From an uncultured Caldimonas sp. (GTDB taxonomy: Bacteria; Pseudomonadota; Gammaproteobacteria; Burkholderiales; Burkholderiaceae), in contig NZ_CAMLJQ010000026.1 in NCBI RefSeq assembly GCF_946480305.1, forward strand, positions 1 through 54,075: a stretch of DNA of 54,075 bases, in the 5' to 3' direction. The translations under genes were made by a program, and so were the position numbers. Below, one piece after another: positions 16,744 to 24,559 of the stretch. The notes under the pieces are model-generated. The model was not told the origin of the DNA. It was given only the letters and a program-made list of their open reading frames with translations, and did no database searches. Position 1 is the first letter of the stretch. Each line of letters opens with the position of its first letter.

Positions 16744-17712
16744 TCAGAGCCCGAGCACGGGGGCCAGCACTGCGTCGGTCGTCTCGCGCAGCGTCCTGCG
16801 CCCGAGCTGGGTCAGCTGCGCCACCGCCTGCGGTGTGGCCACGTCGATGCCGAGCCCGCCGTCTGGTGGCCAGTCCGCGTCGAGGCGCACGTAGCGCCGC
16901 CCGAGTCGGTCCTCGATCATGGCCTGCACGTGTTGCTGCTGCGCCGAGATCAGCGTGAGGATCAACCGACCCTCCGACAGCCAGCCCACCGCGCCAGCGT
17001 CGTCGCGCACGCCCTCGGCCGGCCGATAGCGCGATGCCCCGGTGCCGACTGACAGCATGCGCACCCGCGTGGGGTCGACGCCGATGAAGTGCTCGGCCTC
17101 GTGCAGCGCGATCTGGTCGGGAGCCACCGCGAACAGGCCGCCGTCAGCATAGAGGCGACCGTCGACGCGCACCGACGGGAAGTAGGCCGGGGCGGCGCTG
17201 GCCGCCATGGCCACGTCGACCGCCTTCAGGTGGGCGTCGCCTTCGGAGGCGGGCACGTGCGGCGTCTTGAACACCTTGGCCCGGCAGGTCTCCACGTCCA
17301 CCGCTGGGATCACCACCGAATGCTGCGCATCGCCCAATGTGCGTTCGCCCAGCTCCAGGCGCAATGCGTGGCGCAAGGCCTCGCCGGAATACTTGGGGCC
17401 CAGCACCGAGCGGGTCAGGTCGAACAGCCGGCCGACCGCCCCGCTGGGCAGCGCGCGGTCCGAGAACACCTCGGGCCCGTGTTCGACGAACAGCCGCACC
17501 ATGCGTGCCATCGGGATCTCGAAGGCGAGTGCGAGCGCGAGGATGCCGCCGATGGAGGTGCCGGCGATCAGGTCGAAGCGGCGGGCCAGCGGCTCGCCGA
17601 CGCGCGCTTCCAGCCCTTCGAGCACCACGGCGGTGTACAGGCCCAGAAATCCGCCGCCGGAGAGCGCAAGGATGCGCAGGCTGCGGGGTGGCGGTGGCGG
17701 CTGTGCGTTCAT
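16744..17712 (-). CDS. patatin-like phospholipase, CapV-type sequence
   Basis: 322 aa. The glycine-rich oxyanion loop SGGGFLGL (18-25), nucleophile elbow GTSIGG with S53, and catalytic-dyad motif in YADGGLFAV near 195 are all present. The order of features (ERTLGDAQHSVVIPAVD, then KVFKTPH, then AASAAPAYFP) resembles the patatin group that includes the CBASS effector CapV. There is no nucleotide cyclase (CD-NTase) nearby, so a defence role is not supported. A housekeeping role in membrane lipid turnover, or release of acyl chains for storage lipids by the divergent WS/DGAT, is equally possible. The start at 17712 is preferred over GTG 17721. Confidence 0.86.
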   Translation of the reverse strand: MNAQPPPPPRSLRILALSGGGFLGLYTAVVLEGLEARVGEPLARRFDLIAGTSIGGILALALAFEIPMARMVRLFVEHGPEVFSDRALPSGAVGRLFDLTRSVLGPKYSGEALRHALRLELGERTLGDAQHSVVIPAVDVETCRAKVFKTPHVPASEGDAHLKAVDVAMAASAAPAYFPSVRVDGRLYADGGLFAVAPDQIALHEAEHFIGVDPTRVRMLSVGTGASRYRPAEGVRDDAGAVGWLSEGRLILTLISAQQQHVQAMIEDRLGRRYVRLDADWPPDGGLGIDVATPQAVAQLTQLGRRTLRETTDAVLAPVLGL

Positions 17713-17747
17713 GGCGATCACCTTAACCGGCGATGGAGGAAGCGCGC

Positions 17748-17761
17748 TTGCGCGATGTCAG
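17748..17761 (-). promoter_or_regulatory. possible FNR-like box for the patatin gene
   Basis: On the minus strand CTGAC-ATCG-CGCAA, with TTAAGG/TAAGGT at 21-22 nt. The predicted transcript start would nearly coincide with the ATG, implying a leaderless or very short leader. Both half-sites are imperfect. Confidence 0.35.
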
Positions 17762-17767
17762 CGCGGC

Positions 17768-17781
17768 GTGACGGGCGTCAA
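17768..17781 (+). promoter_or_regulatory. FNR-like box GTGAC-GGGC-GTCAA
   Basis: A near-consensus -10, TAGGAT (17803-17808), begins exactly 21 nt after the box. Drives the WS/DGAT gene, whose Shine-Dalgarno AGGAG is at 17816-17820. Confidence 0.6.
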
Positions 17782-17828
17782 GTCTGCGCTCGCCGCAAAA
17801 CCTAGGATGCCCATCAGGAGACATGCCC

Positions 17829-19331
17829 ATGAGCACCTACCCGATGGACCCCGTGGACGCCGCCTGGTATCACATGGACGGCACCACCAACTTCGCGATC
17901 GTCACCGCACTGCTGCTGACGCGCGAGCCGCTGGACTTCCAGCGCGTGCGCGACGTGTTTGCGCACCGCCTGGCCACGATCGACCGGTTCCGCCGCCGGG
18001 TCGTGGAACGCGGCCTGCCGCTGCCGACGCCGCACTGGGAGGACGTTCCCGACTTCGACATCGACCAGCATCTGCACCATGTGGCCGCCCCTGCGCCCGG
18101 CGACCAGCAGGCGCTCGCGGCGCTGATCGACGACGTGGCCAGCACACCGCTGCCGCGCGAGCTGCCGCTGTGGCAGGCGCATGTGGTCGATGGCGTGGAC
18201 GGGGGCAGCGCGCTGGTGCTGCGCTACCACCACTGCATCGGCGACGGGCTGGCGATGATGGCCGTGGCGCAGCAGCTGTTCGACGCCACGCCGCAGGGTG
18301 ACGAGACGGCGTCGCTCGCGCAGGCCATGCCTGAAGACGAGATGGCCGCCGCCCCGGGCGCGATCGAGTCCGGGCTGGACGAGGTGGAACAGGCCGCGCG
18401 GCGGGCATGGGGCGCCGTCGCGTCCACCTGGGAGAGCGTCGCGCACCCTCAACGCTGGATCGAGCAGGGCAGGGTGGCGCTGCAAGGCGCCGGCATGCTG
18501 ATCGACGAACTGCTGAAGCCTTCGGACCCGCCGTCGCCGTTCAAGGGCGAGTTCGGGTTGCGCCAGCGCGTGGCGTGGTCCAGGCCGGTGGCGATCCGCG
18601 ATGCGAAGGCGATCGCCGCGCCGCTCAACGCCAAGGTGAACGATGTGCTGGTTGCCGCGGTGGCCGGCGCGCTGCGGACCTACCTCGCGCAGCGCGGCGT
18701 GCCGGTGGACCGCACCACCTTGCGCGCCATGGTGCCCGTCAACCTGCGTCCGCCGCAGCGCTTGGGCGGGCTGGGCAACGAATTCGGGCTGGTCATCCTC
18801 GATCTGCCGGTGTCGGTGCGCAGCCCCATGCAGCGGCTGGGCGCCACCAAGGCCCGCATGGATGCGCTCAAGCGCACGCCCGAAGCGGTGGCGATGAACG
18901 TGCTGATGGACATCTTCGGCCGTGGCCCAAAGGCGCTGGAGGAGGTGACCCAGACGCTGTTCGGCAGCAAGGCGAGCGTGGTGATGACCAACGTGGCCGG
19001 CCCGCGCGAACGGCTCTACCTGGCCGGCGTGCCGGTGGAGCGCATGATGTTCTGGGTGCCGCACCCGGGGCAGCAGCTCGGCATGGGTCTGAGCGTGATG
19101 AGCTACCGCGGCAAGGCCACGCTCTCGGTGATGGCCGACGCGCACCTGGTGCCGGACCCGCAGCACATCACCGAGGCGTTCAACCGCGAGTTCGCGCTGA
19201 TGCGGCGCCGGCTGCACGCCGCGCTGGCGCGGCTGGAGCAGCGACGCGGCATCACGCGCGGGGCGCGCGGTGCTGCCCCTGCTAGTCCGCCCTCGAAACG
19301 CGGCGGCAGGCCTGCACGACCTGCTCGGTGA
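17829..19331 (+). CDS. wax ester synthase / diacylglycerol acyltransferase (WS/DGAT)
   Basis: 500 aa. The N-terminal condensation-type domain carries the catalytic HHxxxDG motif as HHCIGDG (134-140). NVAGPRERLYLAG and the C-terminal DUF1298-like region match the bacterial family. It esterifies acyl-CoA with a fatty alcohol or diacylglycerol to make storage wax or triacylglycerol at the membrane. ATG at 17829 is preferred because AGGAG is 8 nt upstream; ATG 17823 is too close. The C-terminal tail is low-complexity (SPPSKRGGRPARPAR) and its last 50 bp overlap the 3' end of the minus-strand gene at 19282. A homologue, Tgs1, belongs to the mycobacterial hypoxic regulon. Confidence 0.93.
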   Translation: MSTYPMDPVDAAWYHMDGTTNFAIVTALLLTREPLDFQRVRDVFAHRLATIDRFRRRVVERGLPLPTPHWEDVPDFDIDQHLHHVAAPAPGDQQALAALIDDVASTPLPRELPLWQAHVVDGVDGGSALVLRYHHCIGDGLAMMAVAQQLFDATPQGDETASLAQAMPEDEMAAAPGAIESGLDEVEQAARRAWGAVASTWESVAHPQRWIEQGRVALQGAGMLIDELLKPSDPPSPFKGEFGLRQRVAWSRPVAIRDAKAIAAPLNAKVNDVLVAAVAGALRTYLAQRGVPVDRTTLRAMVPVNLRPPQRLGGLGNEFGLVILDLPVSVRSPMQRLGATKARMDALKRTPEAVAMNVLMDIFGRGPKALEEVTQTLFGSKASVVMTNVAGPRERLYLAGVPVERMMFWVPHPGQQLGMGLSVMSYRGKATLSVMADAHLVPDPQHITEAFNREFALMRRRLHAALARLEQRRGITRGARGAAPASPPSKRGGRPARPAR

Positions 19332-19824
19332 GCAGGCCGTTGGCGTAGCACAGCAGTTCTTCGGCTGCCTCGCTGCGCAGGTCGAGTTCGTGGTGGCGCG
19401 CCCATGCAAGCGCCGCGTGCGTGCATTCGTGCGTGATGATCTCCTCCGGGCCGCACTGCAGGTCTTCCAGGTTCAGGTACATGCGCGCGTACACCTGCCC
19501 GGGCAGGGTGCGCGGCGCGCCGCCAATGCGGTGATGCCAAGCCTTCACCATGCCCATGCACACGGCGCGGTTGGCGAGCGCCTCGCCCTCGGTGCGCAGC
19601 ACGTCCGCATGCATCAGCCGGCGGGTACGGCTCACGCGCAACTCCAGGACCAGCCGGTCCGTGGGGAAGGCTCGCAACCGGAAGCGCCGTGTCGCGGGGC
19701 GCGGTGGCAGCCGTAGCCAGCGCACCGCTTCACCTTTCATCGCGCGGCGCGGAGGCGGCGTCGACGGTTCCGGCTCGATACCCGGCCTGCGGGGCGCAAA
19801 GCAGCGAGTGCGCGGCGGGGGCAT
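19282..19824 (-). CDS. uncharacterised protein with HExxH zinc-protease-like motif
   Basis: 180 aa. The motif EEIITHECTHAALAWA contains H132-E133-x-x-H136, followed about 20 residues later by EAAEELLCY (E155/E156), as in gluzincin metallopeptidases. The N-terminal ~30 residues are Pro/Arg-rich and may not be translated; an internal ATG at 19740 (MKGEAVRW) is an alternative start. The ATG at 19824 is only 3 nt past the stop of the upstream minus-strand gene, so the two are probably co-translated. I do not recognise a named family, and peptidase activity is inferred from the motif alone. Confidence 0.6.
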   Translation of the reverse strand: MPPPRTRCFAPRRPGIEPEPSTPPPRRAMKGEAVRWLRLPPRPATRRFRLRAFPTDRLVLELRVSRTRRLMHADVLRTEGEALANRAVCMGMVKAWHHRIGGAPRTLPGQVYARMYLNLEDLQCGPEEIITHECTHAALAWARHHELDLRSEAAEELLCYANGLLTEQVVQACRRVSRAD

Positions 19825-19827
19825 GCG

Positions 19828-20361
19828 TCACTCGCTGAGGTGTTCGTCGAGCGGCCAACTCTGCGACAGCGCGACCAGCACGTTGCGATCGGCACCCGGC
19901 GCGTCATAGCGCCACACCGCGGGGGCCGTCTGCAACTTGCCCAGCCGCGCCGCGCGGATGTTCACGTGCCGCAGCGGCAACCGGTGCTCGGCCAACGCGC
20001 GCACCTCGGCCTGGTTGCCCGGCTCGTCGTCGAAGAACAGCCAGTGCCGCACGAATTCGTCCTGCAGGCGTGCGAGATCGTGCACCAGCGGCTCGGCCAC
20101 CGGCGGGTGTGGCAGCCCGGAGGTGTGGCCGGCGCGGGTTTCCGCCCAGGGGCCGTAAACGTCGTCCTGCAGTGAGCGGTAGAGCGTGCCGCCGCGTTCC
20201 GAGTAATGGCCGGGCAGCATGAAGTACGACGCCTCTGCCACGCCGCCGCGCGAGCCGATGTACCAGCCGTACACGTCGCGTTGCTGGACGAACCACAGCA
20301 CCGCGTACAGCACGCCCGCGCCGCGCGGCGCATAGGCCAGGTGGACGTGGGATTCGATCAT
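19828..20361 (-). CDS. uncharacterised protein
   Basis: 177 aa, rich in aromatic residues (VLYAVLWFVQQRDVYGWYIG, LQDDVYGPWAETRAG). It has no signal peptide, membrane span or recognisable catalytic motif. The start ATG 20361 has AGGAAG upstream. First gene of a minus-strand pair with the HExxH protein, under the FNR-like box at 20437 with AACAAT at -10. I cannot assign a function. Cytosolic by appearance. Confidence 0.6.
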   Translation of the reverse strand: MIESHVHLAYAPRGAGVLYAVLWFVQQRDVYGWYIGSRGGVAEASYFMLPGHYSERGGTLYRSLQDDVYGPWAETRAGHTSGLPHPPVAEPLVHDLARLQDEFVRHWLFFDDEPGNQAEVRALAEHRLPLRHVNIRAARLGKLQTAPAVWRYDAPGADRNVLVALSQSWPLDEHLSE

Positions 20362-20436
20362 GACGTTCTTCCTCGCAGTTGTTTGCGCACCGGCAGTAAC
20401 ACGTACCCATTGTTCGCAGCGATTCCCGTCGCCGGC

Positions 20437-20450
20437 TTGAGATATCTCAG
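20437..20450. promoter_or_regulatory. FNR-like box TTGAG-ATAT-CTCAG, divergent
   Basis: Rightward -10 CATCGT (20473-20478) and leftward -10 AACAAT (plus-strand 20409-20414), each 22 nt from the box. It can serve the phosphoribosyltransferase operon and the opposite uncharacterised pair. Confidence 0.6.
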
Positions 20451-20516
20451 TGGCCCCACGCGCCGTGCGCGGCATCGTGGAGCCCAGCCGCCCGTGGCAG
20501 CGCACAGGAGTTTTCC

Positions 20517-21158
20517 ATGCACGAGTTGTTCGACGACCGGTTGGACGCAGGACGCCAACTCGGCGGGGCCTTGCAGAAGCTGCGTCTTCAAGACCCGGTC
20601 GTGCTGGCGCTGCCGCGCGGCGGCGTGCCGGTGGGCGCGGAAGTGGCGCGCATGCTGAACGCGCCGCTCGACCTCGTGCTGGTGAGCAAGATCGGTGCCC
20701 CGCTGCAGCCGGAACTGGCGATCGCCGCCGTGGCCGACGGCGCCGAACCCGCGCTCGAGGTCGACAGCTACACGATGCAGCACGGCGGCGTGTCGATGGA
20801 GTACGTGCGGCAGCAGATCCCCCGCCACATCGAGGAGATCGAGCGCCGGCGGCGCGTGTACCTGCAGGGGCGAGCGCCCGTGCTGCTGGAAGGCCGCACC
20901 GCGGTGCTCGTCGACGACGGCATTGCCACCGGCACGACGATGCGCGCTGCCATCCAGGCCGTGCGCCACCGGCACCCGGCACGGCTCATCGTGGCCGTGC
21001 CCGTGGCGCCACCCGACGAGGCTGCGCGCCTGCGCGGCGAGGTGGACCAGTTCGTCTGCCTGGCCGAGCCGCCGTACTTCGGCGCGGTGGGGGCGCACTA
21101 CCGCAGCTTCGAGCAGACGACCGATGCAGAAGTGATCGACCTGATGGAGCCACGATGA
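20517..21158 (+). CDS. phosphoribosyltransferase-family protein
   Basis: 213 aa type I PRT fold. The PRPP-binding loop is VLVDDGIATGTTM, and the N-terminal ALPRGGVPVGAEVA and LVSKIGAPLQPELAIAAV are conserved in this uncharacterised group. Relatives occur in the hypoxic DosR regulon (Rv0571c type). The base or acceptor is unknown. Its stop overlaps the next ATG (ATGA), so it is co-translated with the nitroreductase-like gene. Confidence 0.88.
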   Translation: MHELFDDRLDAGRQLGGALQKLRLQDPVVLALPRGGVPVGAEVARMLNAPLDLVLVSKIGAPLQPELAIAAVADGAEPALEVDSYTMQHGGVSMEYVRQQIPRHIEEIERRRRVYLQGRAPVLLEGRTAVLVDDGIATGTTMRAAIQAVRHRHPARLIVAVPVAPPDEAARLRGEVDQFVCLAEPPYFGAVGAHYRSFEQTTDAEVIDLMEPR

Positions 21159-21796
21159 ACACACTGACCAAGCTGGTGCTCGGCGCGATGGGCGCGTTGC
21201 GACCCCGGCCGGCGCTCGGCGACGCGACCCGCACCATCTTGCTGCCGCCGGCGCAGCGCGAGCTGGGCGTGCCGCTGATGCAGGCGCTCGCGCGCCGCCA
21301 CTCGACGCGTGAATACCGCAAGGACGCGCTCACGCTGCAAGTGCTGGCCAACCTGCTGTGGGCCGCGTGCGGCCTCAACCGCGACGACGGAGGGCGCACC
21401 GCGCCTTCGGCGCTGAACGCGCAGGAGATCCTCGTCTACGCGGCGTTGCCCGACGGCGCCTACCTCTACGACCCCAAGGCGCACGCGCTCGGTCTGGCCG
21501 CGGCGGTCGACCTGCGCCGCGTGACCGGCTACCAGGACTTCGTGGACGAAGCACCCCTGGACCTCGTGTTCGTGGCGGACCACGCCCGCATGGGGCGCGT
21601 GCCGGTGGCGCATCGCGAAGCCTTCGCCTGCGTCGCGGCGGGAGCCATTGCACAGAACGTGTACCTCTTCAGTGCCGCCAGCGGCCTGGGCACCGTGGTG
21701 CGGGCCTGGATCGACCGCGAGGCGATCGCACAGGCGCTCGGACTGCCGCACGACCAGCAGGTGCTGCTGTCGCAGACGGTGGGTTACCCCAAGTGA
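21155..21796 (+). CDS. SagB/nitroreductase-family FMN oxidoreductase
   Basis: 213 aa. The FMN-binding start RRHSTREYRKDALTLQVL and the LLWAACGLNRDDGGRTAPSA segment are typical of SagB-type nitroreductases. AQNVYLFSAASGLGTVVRAW is the C-terminal flavin-site helix. It likely reduces a small molecule with NAD(P)H. No azoline-peptide or cyclodehydratase genes are near, so a RiPP role is not indicated. Coupled to the phosphoribosyltransferase gene; the RaiA fusion follows after 16 nt. Confidence 0.86.
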   Translation: MNTLTKLVLGAMGALRPRPALGDATRTILLPPAQRELGVPLMQALARRHSTREYRKDALTLQVLANLLWAACGLNRDDGGRTAPSALNAQEILVYAALPDGAYLYDPKAHALGLAAAVDLRRVTGYQDFVDEAPLDLVFVADHARMGRVPVAHREAFACVAAGAIAQNVYLFSAASGLGTVVRAWIDREAIAQALGLPHDQQVLLSQTVGYPK

Positions 21797-21812
21797 AGTA
21801 CGGAGAACTTCG

Positions 21813-22349
21813 ATGAAGCAACCGATCCAGATCCAGTTCCATGGCATGGAAGCCTCCCCGGCGCTCGAGGCCGCCGCACGCGAAAAGGCCGGCAAGCTCG
21901 ACCGTCACTTCGGCGAGTTGATGGCCTGCCGCGTCGACATCGAACTGCAGCACAAGCACCAGCACCAGGGGCGCCCGTATGCGGTGCGCGTGGACCTCAC
22001 GCTGCGCGGGCACGAACTCACCGCGAGCCGGGTGCACCGAGAAGACGTCTACGTGGCGCTGCGCGACGCCTTCGACAGCATCCACCGCCAGCTCCAAGAC
22101 GTGGTGCGCCAGGACCGCGGGGAGAAGAAGCAGCACGCCATCGAGCTGCAGGGCGAGGTGGTGCGGCTCGACGACGATGGCGACTACGGGTTCATCCGCA
22201 GCCCCGACGGCGACGAGTACTACTTCGGGCGCGAGAACATGGCCAACCTGCCTTTCGAGCACCTGCAGATCGGCAGCCGCGTGCACTTCATTCCCGAGCT
22301 CGCCGCCGAGGGCCGGCAGGCCAAGCGTGTGAGCGTGGCGAAGCACTGA
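21813..22349 (+). CDS. RaiA/HPF-like ribosome factor fused to a cold-shock domain
   Basis: 178 aa. Residues 1-105 match the HPF/RaiA fold (IQIQFHGMEASPALEAAARE and the RVDLTLRGHELTASRVHREDVY strand-helix). Residues 112-175 form a cold-shock-like OB domain (GEVVRLDDDGDYGFIRSPDG, then EYYFGREN). RaiA-type proteins bind the 30S decoding centre and silence ribosomes; the OB domain should add RNA binding. Third gene of the operon led by the phosphoribosyltransferase. Canonical long HPF has a different dimerisation tail, so this is a distinct architecture. Confidence 0.87.
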   Translation: MKQPIQIQFHGMEASPALEAAAREKAGKLDRHFGELMACRVDIELQHKHQHQGRPYAVRVDLTLRGHELTASRVHREDVYVALRDAFDSIHRQLQDVVRQDRGEKKQHAIELQGEVVRLDDDGDYGFIRSPDGDEYYFGRENMANLPFEHLQIGSRVHFIPELAAEGRQAKRVSVAKH

Positions 22350-22408
22350 GAAGCCGTGAACGAATCCGACGCACCCGCTCGCGCCACCCACGCGCTTGAG
22401 AGCCTCAA

Positions 22409-22422
22409 TTGCGCATGCTCAA
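22409..22422 (+). promoter_or_regulatory. FNR-like box TTGCG-CATG-CTCAA with an adjacent off-spaced repeat
   Basis: GACAGT (22444-22449) stands 21 nt downstream, upstream of the phasin gene. Immediately left, 22396-22408 reads TTGAG-AGC-CTCAA, the same arms but with a 3-nt spacer. Confidence 0.55.
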
Positions 22423-22480
22423 GTCGTGTTGCAGCAGTTCGCCGACAGTGGAGGTTTTCCCCACCCCTCAGGAGAGACCC

Positions 22481-22999
22481 ATGAGCCGCAAGTCCAGCAC
22501 CGACAACCAGATCCGCACCGCCGCCGAGCAAGGCGAACAGGTGGCCACCACGCTATGGAACGGCGCCACCTCGGCGGTGACCGATTCGATGCAGGCACAG
22601 CAGAAGCGGCTGCGCTGGATGACCGAGGCCCAGCAGGTGCAGTTGCGCAATCTGCAGCAGTGGAGTCAGGCGGTGCAATCGGGCGTCGACACCGCCAGCC
22701 AGGCGCGCGACTGGGGCGCCATGGTGGCCGCGCAGAACGAACTGCTGTCCCAACTGACCGCGCAAGCCGTACGCGCGCAGAACGAGCAGATGTCCTCGTG
22801 GCTGTCGCTGCAAGCCGAACTCGCGCAGGCGATCCAGAAGCAGGCGACGCAGGCCGCCGACGCGGTGGCGCCGGGGCGCAAGGCCGAAGGCGCGGGCGGG
22901 TTCGATCCGGCGCAGCTGTATGAACAGGCGCGTGCCAATCTCGACGCATGGATGCGTCAGTGGAGCGACATGTTCAAGAGCGAGCCGGCCACGCACTGA
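22481..22999 (+). CDS. phaP: phasin-like PHA granule protein
   Basis: 172 aa, almost entirely helical and Gln/Ala-rich (AQQKRLRWMTEAQQVQLRNL and the AEQ/QAVQSG heptads), without a signal peptide. The C-terminus LYEQARANLDAWMRQWSDMF is typical of phasin_2-type proteins that coat polyhydroxyalkanoate granules. The link to PHA synthase at 36947 is functional inference. Good Shine-Dalgarno (GGAGAGACCC). The gene is monocistronic under its own FNR-like box. Confidence 0.75.
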   Translation: MSRKSSTDNQIRTAAEQGEQVATTLWNGATSAVTDSMQAQQKRLRWMTEAQQVQLRNLQQWSQAVQSGVDTASQARDWGAMVAAQNELLSQLTAQAVRAQNEQMSSWLSLQAELAQAIQKQATQAADAVAPGRKAEGAGGFDPAQLYEQARANLDAWMRQWSDMFKSEPATH

Positions 23000-23045
23000 C
23001 GAGCCGATGCGGGCGCCGCGCGCGGCACCCGCATCCGGTCGAGAT

Positions 23046-23372
23046 CTACTTCTGGCTTGCCGACGGCAGGCCCTGGCAACCGTCGTGCATCGGACGGCCC
23101 GGCATGGGCAGGTTCTGGTTGCGGGCGCGCTCCAGCATCTGCTGGTGGTGCTCGTCCATGTAGGCGCGGCATTCCTCGTACGACTTGAAGGACTGCACCC
23201 TGTCGCGGTGCTGGTCCCGTTCGGCGGGCGTCATCATCGACCAGCCCGAGGTGAAGCCGTGGCCCCAGCGCGGGCCGGGGCCACGGCCTGGGCCGGGGCC
23301 ACCGGGTTGCGCCGCGGCGAGCAGCGGGGCGATCAGCAGCGAAGCGAGCAGGGTGAGGGAAGGGCGCTTCAT
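23046..23372 (-). CDS. small exported protein
   Basis: 108 aa with a clear signal peptide (KRPSLTLLASLLIAPLLAAA). After a Gly/Pro-rich linker (GGPGPGRGPGPRWGHG) it carries MTPAERDQHRDRVQSFKSY and EECRAYMDEHHQQMLERA, a helical periplasmic segment vaguely like Spy/CpxP. I do not recognise a named family. Under a minus-strand FNR-like box. Confidence 0.7.
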   Translation of the reverse strand: MKRPSLTLLASLLIAPLLAAAQPGGPGPGRGPGPRWGHGFTSGWSMMTPAERDQHRDRVQSFKSYEECRAYMDEHHQQMLERARNQNLPMPGRPMHDGCQGLPSASQK

Positions 23373-23430
23373 GGCGGTACTCCTGGCAGTGAATGTGTGC
23401 CGACGGTAGGCAAGGCGGCCCGAGCCGGCG

Positions 23431-23444
23431 TTGAGCAAACTCAC
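23431..23444 (-). promoter_or_regulatory. FNR-like box TTGAG-CAAA-CTCAC
   Basis: On the minus strand TACCGT lies 22 nt from the box (plus-strand 23403-23408). The identical 14-mer recurs at 30342, also upstream of a minus-strand gene. Confidence 0.58.
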
Positions 23445-23481
23445 CAGTGGGGCGCAGGGACCGGGTTTGCCGGCCGGCCGT

Positions 23482-23495
23482 TTGACGGTCGTCAA
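23482..23495 (+). promoter_or_regulatory. FNR-like box TTGAC-GGTC-GTCAA (perfect palindrome arms)
   Basis: TGTAAT (23518-23523) is 22 nt downstream, directly before the cytochrome c peroxidase ATG at 23531, implying a very short leader. Confidence 0.62.
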
Positions 23496-23530
23496 CGCCA
23501 AGCCGGCAGCGCGCATCTGTAATCGGGGCG

Positions 23531-24526
23531 ATGCACCGGACTCATGCAACCCGCGGCTTGCGGCGGGCACTCGCACTCACGCTCGCGTGGGCCATGGCCG
23601 CTTCGGCGGCACCACGCGAACCGGCGGAGCCGATCCGCCCGGCAAAGGTCGCCGACCCGGCCCTGGTCGAGCTTGGCAAGAAGCTGTTCTTCGACCCGCG
23701 GCTGTCGCAGTCGGGCTTCATTTCATGCAATTCGTGCCACAACCTGAGCCTGGGCGGCAGCGACAACCTGCGCACCTCCATCGGCCACCAGTGGCAGCGC
23801 ACCACGATGAACGCGCCCACCGTGCTGAATGCCAACCTCAACGTGGCGCAATTCTGGGACGGCCGCGCGAAGGACCTGCAGGAACAGGCGAGCGAGCCCA
23901 TTGCCAGCCCGAACGAGATGGCGATGCCGCACCGGCTGGCCATCGACGTGCTGCGCTCGATCCCGGGCTACGTGGGCGAGTTCAACCGCGTCTTCGGGCC
24001 GGGCCGCATCGACATGGGCAAGGTCACGCGGGCGATCGCGGCGTTCGAGGCCACGCTGGTCACGCCCGACGCCCGCTTCGACCGCTGGCTGAAAGGCGAC
24101 AAGCGCGCGCTCGATGCCGACGAGCTGCGCGGCTGGCAGCTCTTCAAGCAAAGCGGCTGCACGGCCTGCCACTATGGCGCCGCGCTGGGCGGCCAGTCTT
24201 TCGAGCGCATGGGCGTGATGGAGCCGTACCGCTCCACCGTCTATGCGCAGGGCCGCATCGCGGTGACGGGCGAAGAGGTCGACCGCTTCAGCTTCAAGGT
24301 GCCGACGCTGCGCAACGTGGAGCTGACCTCGCCGTACTTCCATGACGGTGCCGCTGCCACCCTGGCGGAGGCAGTGGACGTGATGGGCCGGCTGCAGCTG
24401 GGGCGCGAATACTCGGTGCGCGAGAACGCGCAGATCGTTGCTTTCCTCAAGACGCTCACCGGCCGGCAGCCCCGCATCGTGCTGCCGGTGCTGCCGCCGT
24501 CGTCCGACCGCACGCCTCGGCCCTGA
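23531..24526 (+). CDS. di-haem cytochrome c peroxidase (CcpA/MauG family)
   Basis: 331 aa. A signal peptide (ALALTLAWAMAASA) sends it to the periplasm. Two haem c motifs are present: CNSCH (66-70) and CTACH (210-214). LGKKLFFDPRLSQSG, LFKQSG and VPTLRNVELTSPYFHDGA are family signatures. It reduces hydrogen peroxide to water with electrons from a c-type cytochrome or azurin. Bacterial CCPs are classic FNR/ANR targets, in agreement with the palindrome at 23482. Confidence 0.95.
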   Translation: MHRTHATRGLRRALALTLAWAMAASAAPREPAEPIRPAKVADPALVELGKKLFFDPRLSQSGFISCNSCHNLSLGGSDNLRTSIGHQWQRTTMNAPTVLNANLNVAQFWDGRAKDLQEQASEPIASPNEMAMPHRLAIDVLRSIPGYVGEFNRVFGPGRIDMGKVTRAIAAFEATLVTPDARFDRWLKGDKRALDADELRGWQLFKQSGCTACHYGAALGGQSFERMGVMEPYRSTVYAQGRIAVTGEEVDRFSFKVPTLRNVELTSPYFHDGAAATLAEAVDVMGRLQLGREYSVRENAQIVAFLKTLTGRQPRIVLPVLPPSSDRTPRP

Positions 24527-24559
24527 TGGCCCTGAAGGTCGTGCGGGCCGTGCGGGCCG

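Noticed and set aside
16744..17712. A CBASS defence system around the CapV-like patatin
   Set aside because: No CD-NTase, ubiquitin-like or HORMA/TRIP13 partner is encoded nearby, so only the single-gene observation is kept.
21155..21796. SagB-like protein as part of an azole-peptide (RiPP) cluster
   Set aside because: No cyclodehydratase, precursor peptide or exporter is nearby; the gene is coupled to a phosphoribosyltransferase instead.
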